The notes beneath the pieces are model-generated. The model was not told where the DNA came from and searched no databases. It worked only from the letters and a program-made list of their open reading frames with translations. Shown here piece by piece: positions 55,978-64,000 of a DNA stretch of 64,000 nt. The first letter of the stretch is position 1, and each line of letters opens with the position of its first letter. Made by a program: the position numbers and the translations under genes. The stretch lies in assembly GCF_002927045.1 (NCBI RefSeq), contig NZ_PRDW01000001.1, positions 124,001 through 188,000 of the forward strand, in the 5' to 3' direction. This stretch comes from Mycetohabitans endofungorum. Lineage in GTDB: Bacteria; Pseudomonadota; Gammaproteobacteria; Burkholderiales; Burkholderiaceae.

Positions 55978-56158
55978 GACGGGCAAGGCAGGGGCGGCAG
56001 CAAGGCGGCGCGGCGCGCCGCCGCAAACTGCTCGCGCGGCTAATAATTACCAGTATATCGGGCCGTTGGCGCGCCGGCAAAGCGGTGCCCGCGCGATTAT
56101 GTCGCGACTGGCGTTGAGCGGAAAGTGCGGCGCCGTGGGTGACGCTCGGATGAGGGCG

Positions 56159-56184
56159 AAAAAAAGCCCTGCCGATGCAGGGCT
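56159..56184 (-). terminator. Intrinsic terminator of ompA
   Basis: On the minus strand AGCCCTGC and GCAGGGCT form a stem with a 4-nt loop and are followed by seven T. It begins 28 bp after the ompA stop and insulates ubiG. Confidence 0.92.
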
Positions 56185-56211
56185 AGTTATCTCGGTTGCG
56201 AGCGAGCTGAC

Positions 56212-56958
56212 TTATTGCTGCGGCTGGCTCGATGTACCGACGGGTTGGCTCAACGTATCAACGGGTTGGCTCGTCGTACCGGCGGGTTGGCTCGACGTAT
56301 CGACGGGCTGGCTCGTCGTACCGACGACTTCCACTTCCACACGGCGGTTCGGTGCCAGGCACGCGATCAACGCCTTGCGGTTCTTCTGGTTGCAGTCCGT
56401 CACGACCGGATTACGCTTGCCCTTGCCTTCCGTATAGATACGGTTGTCCGGGATGCCCTTGCTGACCAAATACGCCTTCACCGCTTGCGCACGGCGCAGC
56501 GACAGACGGTCGTTGTACTTGTCCGAGCCGATCTTGTCGGTGTAGCCCGTGGCGACGACCACTTCGAGGTTCAAGCCCTGGATCTTCGATGCCAGATCAT
56601 CGAGCTTTTCCTTGCCGGCAGACTTCAGCACCGCCTTGTCGAAGTCGAACAGCGTGTCCGCCTGATAGGTGACCTTCTGGCTCGTGATGACCGGAGCCGG
56701 TACGACCGGCGGGGGAGCCGGCGGCGTCGGAGCCTGAACCACCAGCGCACCGTCGCACTTCGCGTTCGCGGTGGCCGGGGTCCAGAACGCATCGCGCCAG
56801 CAAAGCTCGCTCGTGCCGTTCATCCACACGTATTCGCCGGTGCCGTTTGCCCAGTTGTCGTTGGCAGCTTGTCGCGAAGCTGGCACCGACTGTGCCGATG
56901 CGGATGCAGCCATGACCGCGGTAGCTGCAATGAACGCGAGCTTTGAAAGTTTATTCAT
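56212..56958 (-). CDS. ompA: OmpA-family outer-membrane protein with a C-terminal heptapeptide repeat
   Basis: The 248-residue protein has a signal peptide (KLSKLAFIAATAVMAASASA), a short linker region with Pro-rich APTPPAPPPVVPAPV, and a C-terminal OmpA peptidoglycan-binding domain: YQADTLFDFDKAVLKSAGKE near residue 100, VVVATGYTDKIGSDKYNDRL and LSLRRAQAVKAYLVSKGI, with the Asp and Arg that bind diaminopimelate. Compared with the usual Burkholderia protein, it has an extra tail of five heptads (TTSQPVD, TSSQPAG, TTSQPVD, TLSQPVG, TSSQPQQ) after VEVEVVG. Its promoter probably uses TATACT (57035-57040 on the plus strand as agtata). Confidence 0.93.
   Translation of the reverse strand: MNKLSKLAFIAATAVMAASASAQSVPASRQAANDNWANGTGEYVWMNGTSELCWRDAFWTPATANAKCDGALVVQAPTPPAPPPVVPAPVITSQKVTYQADTLFDFDKAVLKSAGKEKLDDLASKIQGLNLEVVVATGYTDKIGSDKYNDRLSLRRAQAVKAYLVSKGIPDNRIYTEGKGKRNPVVTDCNQKNRKALIACLAPNRRVEVEVVGTTSQPVDTSSQPAGTTSQPVDTLSQPVGTSSQPQQ
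56215..56319 (-). repeat. 21-bp tandem repeat (five units) at the 3' end of ompA
   Basis: Five 21-bp units encode the heptads xxSQPxx. Units differ at a few positions, so the array is not brand new, but it is of the kind that changes length by slippage. Confidence 0.85.
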
Positions 56959-57529
56959 ATTTCTCCTCTCGAAATTGAGATTACCGCAGCTTTACTGCGA
57001 GCCTGTTGACGAAGACAAGTCAGACATTGCGCGAAGTATAACATTATGGCAGTGCGAAAAACCGATGTATACACTTCGAACAGTGACTGGCTTCTGCGCC
57101 ACATTTTGCCATACCGGTCCTATCCAACGATAAATTTATCCTCCTCGCTAGGCCTTGATCCGGCAATTGTGGTTTGCTCGCAACAGTCGCCGAAGAACAC
57201 TGTCAGGCCTGGCTGTGCGGCATTGTAGACAGGAGTTCGTGACGCCGTCGAGAAAGGGGGATGAATCGGGCGGCGACCCGCGACATTCACGCGCGAGTCG
57301 TCGCGTCCGATGTGCCCTCTGGCGCGGCACGGCGCTTCAGGTTCGGGATTAGCGCGCCGGTGAGGCTGTGTGCCCGCTCGCGCGCGGCATTGCGCGCCGA
57401 GGCCGCCGGGGCTCGCATGCTAGAATCGCGTGATACGCGTTGTCCGCCACCGCCACCGCCACGCCGGCACATGCGCCCACGCCACGCCCGCGGCCCGGCA
57501 CCGCCAGAGTTCGTCAAAGACACCAATAA
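56959..57529. other. Divergent promoter region of ompA and gyrA
   Basis: This 570-bp interval must hold the ompA promoter near 57035 and the gyrA promoter on the right side. The left half is AT-rich, the right half very GC-rich. Frames within it are short, overlap each other on both strands, and have no motifs. No RNA gene is recognisable. Confidence 0.45.
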
Positions 57530-60133
57530 ATGGATCAATTCGCCAAAGAGACCCTGCCCATTTCTCTCGAAGAGGAAATGCGCCGCTCCTACCTCGACTA
57601 CGCGATGAGCGTGATCGTGGGCCGCGCGCTGCCCGATGCGCGCGATGGACTTAAGCCGGTGCATCGGCGCGTGCTCTATGCGATGCATGAGCTGAACAAC
57701 GACTGGAATCGCGCGTACAAGAAGTCCGCGCGTATCGTCGGGGACGTAATCGGTAAATACCACCCGCACGGCGACAGCGCGGTCTACGAGACGATCGTGC
57801 GCATGGCGCAGGATTTCTCGCTGCGCTACATGCTGGTGGACGGGCAGGGCAACTTCGGCTCGGTCGACGGCGACAACGCCGCGGCGATGCGCTACACCGA
57901 GATCCGGCTCGCGAAGATTGGCCATGAGCTGCTGGCCGATATCGACAAGGAGACGGTGGACTTTGAGCCGAACTACGACGGCAGCGAGACCCAGCCGCAG
58001 GTGCTTCCGGCGCGGATCCCGAACCTGTTGATCAACGGCTCGTCCGGTATCGCAGTTGGCATGGCGACGAACATCCCGCCGCATAACTTGAACGAAGTCG
58101 TCGATGCGTGCCAGCATCTGCTAAACCATCCACAAGCGTCGATCGACGAGCTGATCGAGCTTGTCCCGGCGCCCGATTTCCCGACGGCGGGGATCATCTA
58201 CGGCGTGCAAGGCGTGCGTGACGGCTATCGTACCGGCCGCGGCCGCGTTGTGATGCGCGCCAAGACCCATTTCGAGGAGATCGACCGCGGCCAGCGCATG
58301 GCGATCATCGTCGACGAGTTGCCGTACCAGGTGAACAAGCGCTCGCTGCTCGAGCGCATCGCCGAGTTGGTCAACGAGAAGAAGATCGAGGGCATCTCCG
58401 ATATCCGTGACGAGTCCGACAAGAGCGGCATGCGCGTGGTGATCGAGCTTAAGCGCGGCGAAGTGCCGGAGGTCGTGCTCAACAATCTGTACAAGAATAC
58501 GCAGCTGCAGGATACGTTTGGCATGAACATGGTCGCGCTGATCGACGGCCAGCCGAAGCTGCTGAACCTGCGCGAGTTGCTGGAGTGCTTCCTGTCGCAT
58601 CGGCGCGAAGTCGTCACGCGCCGCACCCTCTATGAGTTACGCCGCGCGCGCGAGCGCGGCCACGTGCTGGAAGGCCTGGCGGTGGCGCTGGCGAACATCG
58701 ACGAGTTCATTGCGATCATCAAGGCGGCGCCGACGCCGCCGATCGCAAAGCAGGAGTTGATGACGCGCGCGTGGGACTCGGCGCTAGTGCGCGACATGCT
58801 ATCGCGCGCGCAAGGCGAAACCCCGGGCGGGCGCGATGCGTTCCGCCCCGATGGGCTGGCGCCAATCTTCGGCATGCAATCCGATGGGCTGTATAAGCTG
58901 TCGGACACGCAGGCGCAGGAAATCCTGCAGATGCGCTTGCAACGCTTGACCGGCCTGGAGCAAGACAAGATCACCGCCGAGTATCGCGAGGTGATGGCGC
59001 AGATCGCTGATCTGCTGGATATCCTGGCCAAGCCGGAGCGGATCCGCACGATCATTGCCGACGAGCTGGTCGCGATCAAGGCGGAATTCGGTGACCCGAG
59101 GCGCTCGCAGATCGAATTGAACGCCACCGAACTCGGCACCGAGGACCTGATCACGCCGCAGGACATGGTCGTCACGATGTCGCACGCCGGCTACATCAAG
59201 TCGCAGCCGCTGTCTGAGTATCGTGCGCAAAAGCGCGGTGGCCGCGGCAAGCAGGCGATCGTGATGAAGGACGACGACTGGATCGAGACGTTGTTCATCG
59301 CGAACACGCATGATCACATCCTGTGCTTCTCAAACCGCGGGCGCGTGTACTGGCTCAAGGTCTATGAGGTGCCGCAGGGCTCACGCAATTCGCGCGGCCG
59401 GCCGATCGTGAACATGTTCCCGCTGCAGGAAGGCGAGAAAATCAACGTGGTGCTGCCGGTCAAGGAATTTTCGGCCGACAAGTTCGTGTTCCTCGCCACG
59501 TCGCTTGGCACCGTGAAGAAGACGCCGCTGGAGGCGTTCTCGCGGCCGCTCAGGAAGGGCATCATCGCAGTGGGGCTCGATGATGGCGATTTCCTGATCG
59601 GCGCGCAGATCACCGACGGGCAGCATGACGTAATGCTGTTCTCCGACGCCGGCAAGGCGGTGCGGTTCGACGAGAACGACGTGCGGCCGATGGGGCGGGA
59701 AGCACGCGGCGTGCGCGGCATGCAGCTCGAGGACGGCCAGCAGGTGATCGCGTTGTTGGTGGCCGGCGGCGAGTCGCAATCGGTGCTGACCGCGACCGAG
59801 AACGGCTACGGCAAACGCACGCCGATTGCCGAATACACGCGGCATGGGCGTGGCACGAAAGGCATGATCGCGATCCAGACCTCGGAGCGCAATGGCCGGG
59901 TGGTCGCCGCGACGCTGGTCGAGCCGGACAGCGAGATCATGCTGATTACGACCGCCGGTGTGCTGATCCGTACCCGCGTTTCCGAAATCCGCGAGATGGG
60001 CCGTGCAACGCAAGGTGTTACACTAATTAGCCTTGACGAGGGCACCAAGCTGTCGGGCTTGCAGCAGATCGCTGAGACCGACGCGGAAGCCGACGCCGAG
60101 TCCGACGCTAATACTGATGGCGCCGACGAATGA
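57530..60133 (+). CDS. gyrA: DNA gyrase subunit A
   Basis: GyrA (867 residues) is the breakage-reunion subunit of DNA gyrase. The winged-helix and tower domains start [20 protein letters not shown]; the catalytic Tyr lies in [19 protein letters not shown] (residue 122 by E. coli numbering). The GyrA box appears as QKRGGRGKQ near residue 565, and six beta-pinwheel repeats follow. In the quinolone-determining region the sequence is [17 protein letters not shown]: Ser83 is present and position 87 is Glu, where E. coli has Asp. The tail is acidic (Asp/Glu/Ala-rich), as usual. It begins the gyrA-serC-pheA-tyrA neighbourhood. Confidence 0.97.
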   Translation: MDQFAKETLPISLEEEMRRSYLDYAMSVIVGRALPDARDGLKPVHRRVLYAMHELNNDWNRAYKKSARIVGDVIGKYHPHGDSAVYETIVRMAQDFSLRYMLVDGQGNFGSVDGDNAAAMRYTEIRLAKIGHELLADIDKETVDFEPNYDGSETQPQVLPARIPNLLINGSSGIAVGMATNIPPHNLNEVVDACQHLLNHPQASIDELIELVPAPDFPTAGIIYGVQGVRDGYRTGRGRVVMRAKTHFEEIDRGQRMAIIVDELPYQVNKRSLLERIAELVNEKKIEGISDIRDESDKSGMRVVIELKRGEVPEVVLNNLYKNTQLQDTFGMNMVALIDGQPKLLNLRELLECFLSHRREVVTRRTLYELRRARERGHVLEGLAVALANIDEFIAIIKAAPTPPIAKQELMTRAWDSALVRDMLSRAQGETPGGRDAFRPDGLAPIFGMQSDGLYKLSDTQAQEILQMRLQRLTGLEQDKITAEYREVMAQIADLLDILAKPERIRTIIADELVAIKAEFGDPRRSQIELNATELGTEDLITPQDMVVTMSHAGYIKSQPLSEYRAQKRGGRGKQAIVMKDDDWIETLFIANTHDHILCFSNRGRVYWLKVYEVPQGSRNSRGRPIVNMFPLQEGEKINVVLPVKEFSADKFVFLATSLGTVKKTPLEAFSRPLRKGIIAVGLDDGDFLIGAQITDGQHDVMLFSDAGKAVRFDENDVRPMGREARGVRGMQLEDGQQVIALLVAGGESQSVLTATENGYGKRTPIAEYTRHGRGTKGMIAIQTSERNGRVVAATLVEPDSEIMLITTAGVLIRTRVSEIREMGRATQGVTLISLDEGTKLSGLQQIAETDAEADAESDANTDGADE

Positions 60134-60215
60134 CGGCTGGCTGGAGGCATGTCAGCCGGGTGCGGCTGCTGAGCGGCCGCCGGGGCGACAGAACAACTTT
60201 TTCATGGGAGTCGTG

Positions 60216-60815
60216 ATGCAAAAACAATTCAAGCAGTGGATGTTGCTGGCCCTTTTCGTGCCGACATTGGCGATGGCACAGGCGCTGCCTGCCCAGGGCG
60301 GCGCGGCTTCGACCTCCAGTGCAGCGCCGATCGATCCGGCCAAGCAGGCCGCCATCAAGGACCTGCTCGAGGCGATCGACGCGCCGAAGCTGGTCGGCGC
60401 CATTGCCAACAGCGCCCAAATGCAAGCCAAACAACTGGTGCCGGCGATCCTGTCCGACGCGCTGACCGAGAACAAGGCGCTCAACGACAAGCAGAAGCAG
60501 GCCGCCGTGCCGGCGCTGCAAAAGAATGCCGTACCCAAGCTCGTGGAATCCGCCGGCACGGTATTCAACAGCGAGCCATTCCGCCAGGATGCGATGCAGG
60601 CGCAGTATGAGGCGTATGCGAAGTACTATTCGGCTTCGGAAATCAAGGATTTGACGACGTTCTATAAGAGCCCAACCGGTCGCAAATTCATCGAGGTGCA
60701 GGATCAGGTGGGCCGCGACGTGGTTAGCGGTCTGATGCAGAAGTACATGCCGGCATCGATCAAGGCGACGCGCGACCAGGCCGACAAGGAAGTGGCTGCG
60801 GTCAAGGCGAAGTAA
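60216..60815 (+). CDS. DUF2059 exported protein
   Basis: This 199-residue protein has a signal peptide (KQFKQWMLLALFVPTLAMAQ) and a DUF2059 domain at about residues 115-175, with AQYEAYAKYYSASEIKDLTT and FYKSPTGRKFIEVQDQVGRD as its clearest blocks. DUF2059 proteins are periplasmic and of unknown function. The ATG at 60216 has GGGAG 6 bp upstream; a longer frame starting inside gyrA is spurious. It lies between gyrA and serC, as in related Burkholderia. Confidence 0.88.
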   Translation: MQKQFKQWMLLALFVPTLAMAQALPAQGGAASTSSAAPIDPAKQAAIKDLLEAIDAPKLVGAIANSAQMQAKQLVPAILSDALTENKALNDKQKQAAVPALQKNAVPKLVESAGTVFNSEPFRQDAMQAQYEAYAKYYSASEIKDLTTFYKSPTGRKFIEVQDQVGRDVVSGLMQKYMPASIKATRDQADKEVAAVKAK

Positions 60816-61001
60816 CGTCGGCCGCGGATGCGCGCCGCCACGCGGATGATGCGGCGGCGCGTGAGCGGCGGGCCGGGCGCCGTCAGTCGTTTGGCGGTGC
60901 CGCGATGGCGATGTCATAATGGCCGTTTGCAATGCTGCAAGCGGCCATTGCTTTTTTCGACGCAGACGCGTTGTTTGCGTCCGTTTCAGCCAGAGTCCCA
61001 G

Positions 61002-62084
61002 ATGCGAGCGTTCAATTTTTCGGCAGGCCCCGCGGCGCTGCCTGAAGAGGTATTGCAACAGGCTGCCGACGAGATGCTCGATTGGCACGGCTGTGGCATG
61101 GGCGTGATGGAAATGAGTCATCGCGGCCGTGAGTTCTCGTCGATCCACGAGCGGGCATTGCTCGACCTGCGGGAACTGCTGGCGGTGCCGGCCAGCCACC
61201 AGATCCTGTTTCTGCAAGGTGGCGGGCTTGGCGCGAACGCGATTGTGCCGATGAACCTGCTCGGCTCGCGCTCGAGCGCGGATTTCGTGTTGACCGGCGC
61301 CTGGACGCAGAAGTCCTATCACGAGGCAAAGAAGTATTGCAGCGCGCATATTGCCGCATCGGGCAAGACCAATGCAGGCTTCACGCGGATGCCGGCAGTG
61401 TCGGAATGGCAGCTCTGCGATGATCCTGCGTACGTGCACGTGTGCTCGAACGAAACGATTGACGGCGTCGAAATGTTCGAGTTTCCCGACCTGGGCAATG
61501 TGCCGCTGGTGGTCGATGCGTCGTCGCACATTCTGTCGCGTCCGATGGACGTGGCCAAGTGCGGCGCGTTGTTTGCCGGCGCGCAGAAGAACATCGGCAT
61601 TGCCGGTTTGACGATCGTGATCGTGCGCGAGGATCTGCTGGATCGCTCGCTCGCGATTTGCCCGTCAGCGTTCGAATGGAAGACGATTGCCGCGAACAAC
61701 TCGATGTACAACACGCCTCCTACGTATGCGATCTATGTCGCCGGGCTGGTGTTCCAATGGCTGAAGCGCCAGGGCGGTCTTACCGCGATCGAAGCGCGCA
61801 ATATCGAGAAGGCCACGCTGCTGTATGACTTCATCGACGGCAGCGATTTTTACTCGAGCAAGGTCGAACGCGGGTCGCGCTCGAGGATGAACGTGCCGTT
61901 CTTTCTTGCTGACGAATCGCGCAACGACGATTTTCTGGCCGGCGCGAATGCGCGGGGGCTATTGCAGCTGAAGGGCCACAGGTCCGTTGGCGGCATGAGG
62001 GCATCGATTTACAACGCGGTGCCGTTGGACGGCGTAAAGGCGCTCGTCGAATACATGAAGGAATTCGAGCAACGCCGCGCCTGA
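61002..62084 (+). CDS. serC: Phosphoserine aminotransferase
   Basis: SerC (360 residues) is a PLP enzyme that makes 3-phosphoserine for serine and a related intermediate for pyridoxal phosphate synthesis. The N-terminal [39 protein letters not shown], and the PLP-lysine in [18 protein letters not shown] near residue 200 are all in place, and [15 protein letters not shown] closes the domain. The ATG at 61002 is the family start; the longer open frame upstream is GC-rich noise. pheA follows after 47 bp. Confidence 0.97.
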   Translation: MRAFNFSAGPAALPEEVLQQAADEMLDWHGCGMGVMEMSHRGREFSSIHERALLDLRELLAVPASHQILFLQGGGLGANAIVPMNLLGSRSSADFVLTGAWTQKSYHEAKKYCSAHIAASGKTNAGFTRMPAVSEWQLCDDPAYVHVCSNETIDGVEMFEFPDLGNVPLVVDASSHILSRPMDVAKCGALFAGAQKNIGIAGLTIVIVREDLLDRSLAICPSAFEWKTIAANNSMYNTPPTYAIYVAGLVFQWLKRQGGLTAIEARNIEKATLLYDFIDGSDFYSSKVERGSRSRMNVPFFLADESRNDDFLAGANARGLLQLKGHRSVGGMRASIYNAVPLDGVKALVEYMKEFEQRRA

Positions 62085-62131
62085 GGTCGCGTGGACCCAG
62101 GGCCGGTTTTTTTCCACGGGCCGATGTTGCG

Positions 62132-63214
62132 ATGGACGAAGAACTGAATCTGAAACTCAAGCCATTGCGCGAGCGCATCGACGAGATCGACCGGCAATTG
62201 ATCGCGCTGCTGAACCAGCGCGCGCAGGTTGTCCTCGGGGTCGGTGAGGTCAAGAAGGCGTATCACGCGCCAGTGTTCTGGCCGGAGCGCGAGCAGCAGG
62301 TGATCTCGCGTCTGCAGGCGTTATCCGCCGGGCCGTTGGGCAGCGAGCATATCGCGTTGATCTGGCGCGAGATTATGGCGGCGAGCCGCCAACTCGAGAA
62401 AGCGCAGCGGGCTGCGTACCTGGGCCCGGAGGGTACCTATAGCGAGCAGGCGATGCTCGGCTATTTCGGCCAGTCAATGACCGGCCTGCCGTGCGTGTCG
62501 ATCGACGAGGTGTTCCGCTCGGTCGAGGCGGGCGCAGCCGATTTTGGCGTCGTGCCCGTCGAGAATTCGACCGAAGGCGCAGTGTCGCGCACGCTGGACC
62601 TATTGCTCGAGACGTCGCTGCAGATCAGCGGTGAACTATCGCTGCCGATCCAGCATCATCTGCTCACGCAAAGTGGCACGTTGCAAGGGGTCACGCGGGT
62701 GTGTGCGCACGGGCAGGCACTCGCACAGTGCCAGAACTGGCTCTTTGCCAACGCGCCGCTGCTCGAGCGCCAGGCGGTGTCAAGCAATGCTGAGGCTGCC
62801 CGGGTGGCAGCGGCGGAGCCCACCGTGGCGGCGATCGCCAGCGAACGCGCCGGGACGCAGTACGGTTTGCAGACCGCGTTCGCGTCGATCCAAGACGATC
62901 CGCACAATCGCACGCGTTTCCTAGTCATCGGCGGCGATCCGCCTGGTGCGACGGGCTGCGACAAGACGTCGGTGATCTTCTCGGTGAAGAACGAGCCGGG
63001 TGCAGTGTTCCAGATGCTCGAGCCGCTGGCACGACATAGTGTGTCGATGAGCCGTTTCGAGTCGCGCCCGGCGCGCAGCAGTGCGTGGGAGTATTTTTTC
63101 TATATCGATCTCGAAGGCCATCGGCACGACGCGGCGGTCGCGGCCGCGCTCGTAGAGCTGGAGCGTGCCGCGGCCTATGTGAAGATACTCGGTTCCTATC
63201 CGCGGACCCGGTAG
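62132..63214 (+). CDS. pheA: Bifunctional chorismate mutase/prephenate dehydratase (P-protein)
   Basis: PheA (360 residues) converts chorismate to prephenate and on to phenylpyruvate. The AroQ mutase domain spans residues 1-90 (KLKPLRERIDEIDRQLIALL). The dehydratase domain follows with YLGPEGTYSEQAMLGYFGQS near residue 98 and VVPVENSTEGAVSRTLDLLL near 148. The C-terminal ACT domain, the phenylalanine sensor, has SRFESRPARSSAWEYFFYID. All parts are intact. In relatives hisC and tyrA follow; here hisC is a remnant. Confidence 0.97.
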   Translation: MDEELNLKLKPLRERIDEIDRQLIALLNQRAQVVLGVGEVKKAYHAPVFWPEREQQVISRLQALSAGPLGSEHIALIWREIMAASRQLEKAQRAAYLGPEGTYSEQAMLGYFGQSMTGLPCVSIDEVFRSVEAGAADFGVVPVENSTEGAVSRTLDLLLETSLQISGELSLPIQHHLLTQSGTLQGVTRVCAHGQALAQCQNWLFANAPLLERQAVSSNAEAARVAAAEPTVAAIASERAGTQYGLQTAFASIQDDPHNRTRFLVIGGDPPGATGCDKTSVIFSVKNEPGAVFQMLEPLARHSVSMSRFESRPARSSAWEYFFYIDLEGHRHDAAVAAALVELERAAAYVKILGSYPRTR

Positions 63215-63320
63215 GATCCGCGCCGGCGGACCCTCCGGTGGCGGCCGGCGTGTGATCGCCATCGCCTGCCACGGCCGTTGGCCAACCTCGTCGTCGTCAT
63301 TTGTCTGGAGCCTAAACATC

Positions 63321-63411
63321 ATGTCAGCCATGCAATACGGTCCGTCCCACGTGCGTGCGTTTGCCCCAAAACGAAGTGTTCCTCGCCGCGCTGCACAAGG
63401 CGCTGGCACCG
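63321..63411 (+). pseudogene. hisC: hisC remnant with a large internal deletion
   Basis: The ATG at 63321 starts MSAMQYGPSHVRAFAP, the N terminus of the HisC2 aminotransferase normally found between pheA and tyrA. It is followed at once, in a different frame, by QNEVFLAALHKALAP, which resembles the last helix of the same enzyme. About 330 codons between these two ends are missing. A GGAG ribosome site is still present upstream. The fragment encodes no enzyme. Confidence 0.72.
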
Positions 63412-63489
63412 AGCAGGATGTCGATCGTCGTGACGCCCTCATCCTGGTTCAGCAGGCGCATACCGTGCACCTCATTACGCTATCGTATC

Positions 63490-64000
63490 GTGGCCGCGTT
63501 CTCTTTTAATAAACTTGTCGTCGTCGGCGTCGGGCTGATCGGTGGCTCATTGGCGTTGGCGCTGCGCGAGCGCCACGGCGGCACCGGCACGATCGTCGGT
63601 GTTGGCCGCGGCGCCAGCTCGCTGCGCACGGCGCTCGAGCGGCGCGTCATCGATGAGGCGGTTGTGGTCGACGATGACGCCGCGCTGGCCGGCGCGTTGC
63701 GCGGCGCGGATCTGGTCGTGCTGGCGGCGCCCGTCGCGCAGACCCGTGCGCTGCTCGATGCCATCGCGCCGCACTTGGAGCGATCCACGATCGTTACCGA
63801 CGCGGGCAGCACGAAGCACGACGTCATTGCCGCCGCCCGCGCCGCGCTAGGCGCGCGGCTTGCGCAGTTCGTGCCCGGGCATCCGATTGCCGGGCGCGAA
63901 TCCAGTGGGGTCGAGGCGGCGCTCGCCGACCTGTATGTGGGACGCAAGGTGGTGTTGTGTCCGCTTGCGGAGAACCCGCGCGCCGTGGTGGACCGGGTGG
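63490..64000 (+). CDS. tyrA: Prephenate dehydrogenase, N-terminal part (cut by the window end)
   Basis: TyrA oxidises prephenate to 4-hydroxyphenylpyruvate for tyrosine synthesis. The visible 170 residues contain the dinucleotide-binding motif KLVVVGVGLIGGSLALALRE, VVLAAPVAQTRALLDAIAPH, TDAGSTKHDVIAAAR and FVPGHPIAGRESSGVEAALA, all typical. The frame stays open to the last base. A GTG at 63490 is the likely start, since FSFNKLVVVG follows closely; no good ribosome site is seen, perhaps because the upstream hisC deletion changed the context. Confidence 0.92.
   Translation, partial: MAAFSFNKLVVVGVGLIGGSLALALRERHGGTGTIVGVGRGASSLRTALERRVIDEAVVVDDDAALAGALRGADLVVLAAPVAQTRALLDAIAPHLERSTIVTDAGSTKHDVIAAARAALGARLAQFVPGHPIAGRESSGVEAALADLYVGRKVVLCPLAENPRAVVDRV

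Overview
The window is a GC-rich chromosomal segment of a betaproteobacterium in the Burkholderia lineage. The gene neighbourhoods (minCDE; rph-rdgB-hemW; yicC-gmk-rpoZ-spoT; fdsGBA-D; gyrA / ompA-ubiG-gph-ssrA; serC-pheA-hisC-tyrA) are those I know from Burkholderiaceae. Several loci are visibly decaying: a secreted chorismate mutase, hisC, a YhaV toxin, a second fdsR, and a frameshifted hypothetical gene. Three genes look like type III secretion effectors under hrpII-like promoter elements. Together these suggest a host-associated member with ongoing gene loss, for example the endofungal Mycetohabitans (Burkholderia rhizoxinica) group. That assignment is inference, not proof.

Layout: 1-2.4 kb rarA end, serS, tRNA-Ser. 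2.4-5.5 kb CsbD-like protein, a disordered hypothetical protein, minCDE. 5.6-10.1 kb is an accessory stretch: an AT-richer gene with an apparent ADP-ribosyltransferase R-S-E signature behind a perfect TTCG-N16-TTCG box, an OpgC-like membrane protein, gene remnants, tRNA-Ser. 10.3-18.5 kb is a housekeeping block (hemW, rdgB, rph, yicC, gmk, rpoZ, spoT, tRNA-Arg, greB). 18.6-24.2 kb porin, small hypothetical, cspA, an exonuclease/GIY-YIG fusion, a chorismate mutase pseudogene, a 48-residue gene, tRNA-Thr. 24.3-43 kb is metabolism and transport: fbp, metR/metE, pepN, lipoprotein, a Mn-exporter-type protein behind a yybP-ykoY riboswitch, purine deaminase and permease, dsbB, amidase, glutamine amidotransferase, MFS transporter, flavin monooxygenase, crcB. 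43-49.7 kb is the NAD-dependent molybdenum formate dehydrogenase operon with its divergent ModE/LysR-like regulator.

49.7-55.3 kb is the most unusual part. A segment running from inside fdsR to inside gph appears to have been tandemly duplicated. The result is two almost identical tmRNA genes in a 680-bp direct repeat, a truncated gph copy fused tail to tail with a decayed fdsR copy, and two different Ser-rich, basic-ended proteins. Both of those are preceded by TTCG-N16-ATCG elements about 72-74 bp upstream of their start codons. A PrlF-YhaV toxin-antitoxin pair, with the toxin cut short by a nonsense codon, sits only in the first copy.

55.3-64 kb returns to core genes: ubiG, ompA with a C-terminal heptapeptide repeat, gyrA, a DUF2059 protein, serC, pheA, a hisC remnant, and the start of tyrA.

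How the genes work together: serC, pheA, tyrA and the lost hisC/chorismate mutase copies concern amino-acid biosynthesis. fdsGBA-D with FdsR oxidises formate to CO2 and NADH. The purine deaminase and AzgA-type permease form a purine salvage pair. The three candidate effectors would be co-regulated with a type III secretion system encoded elsewhere.
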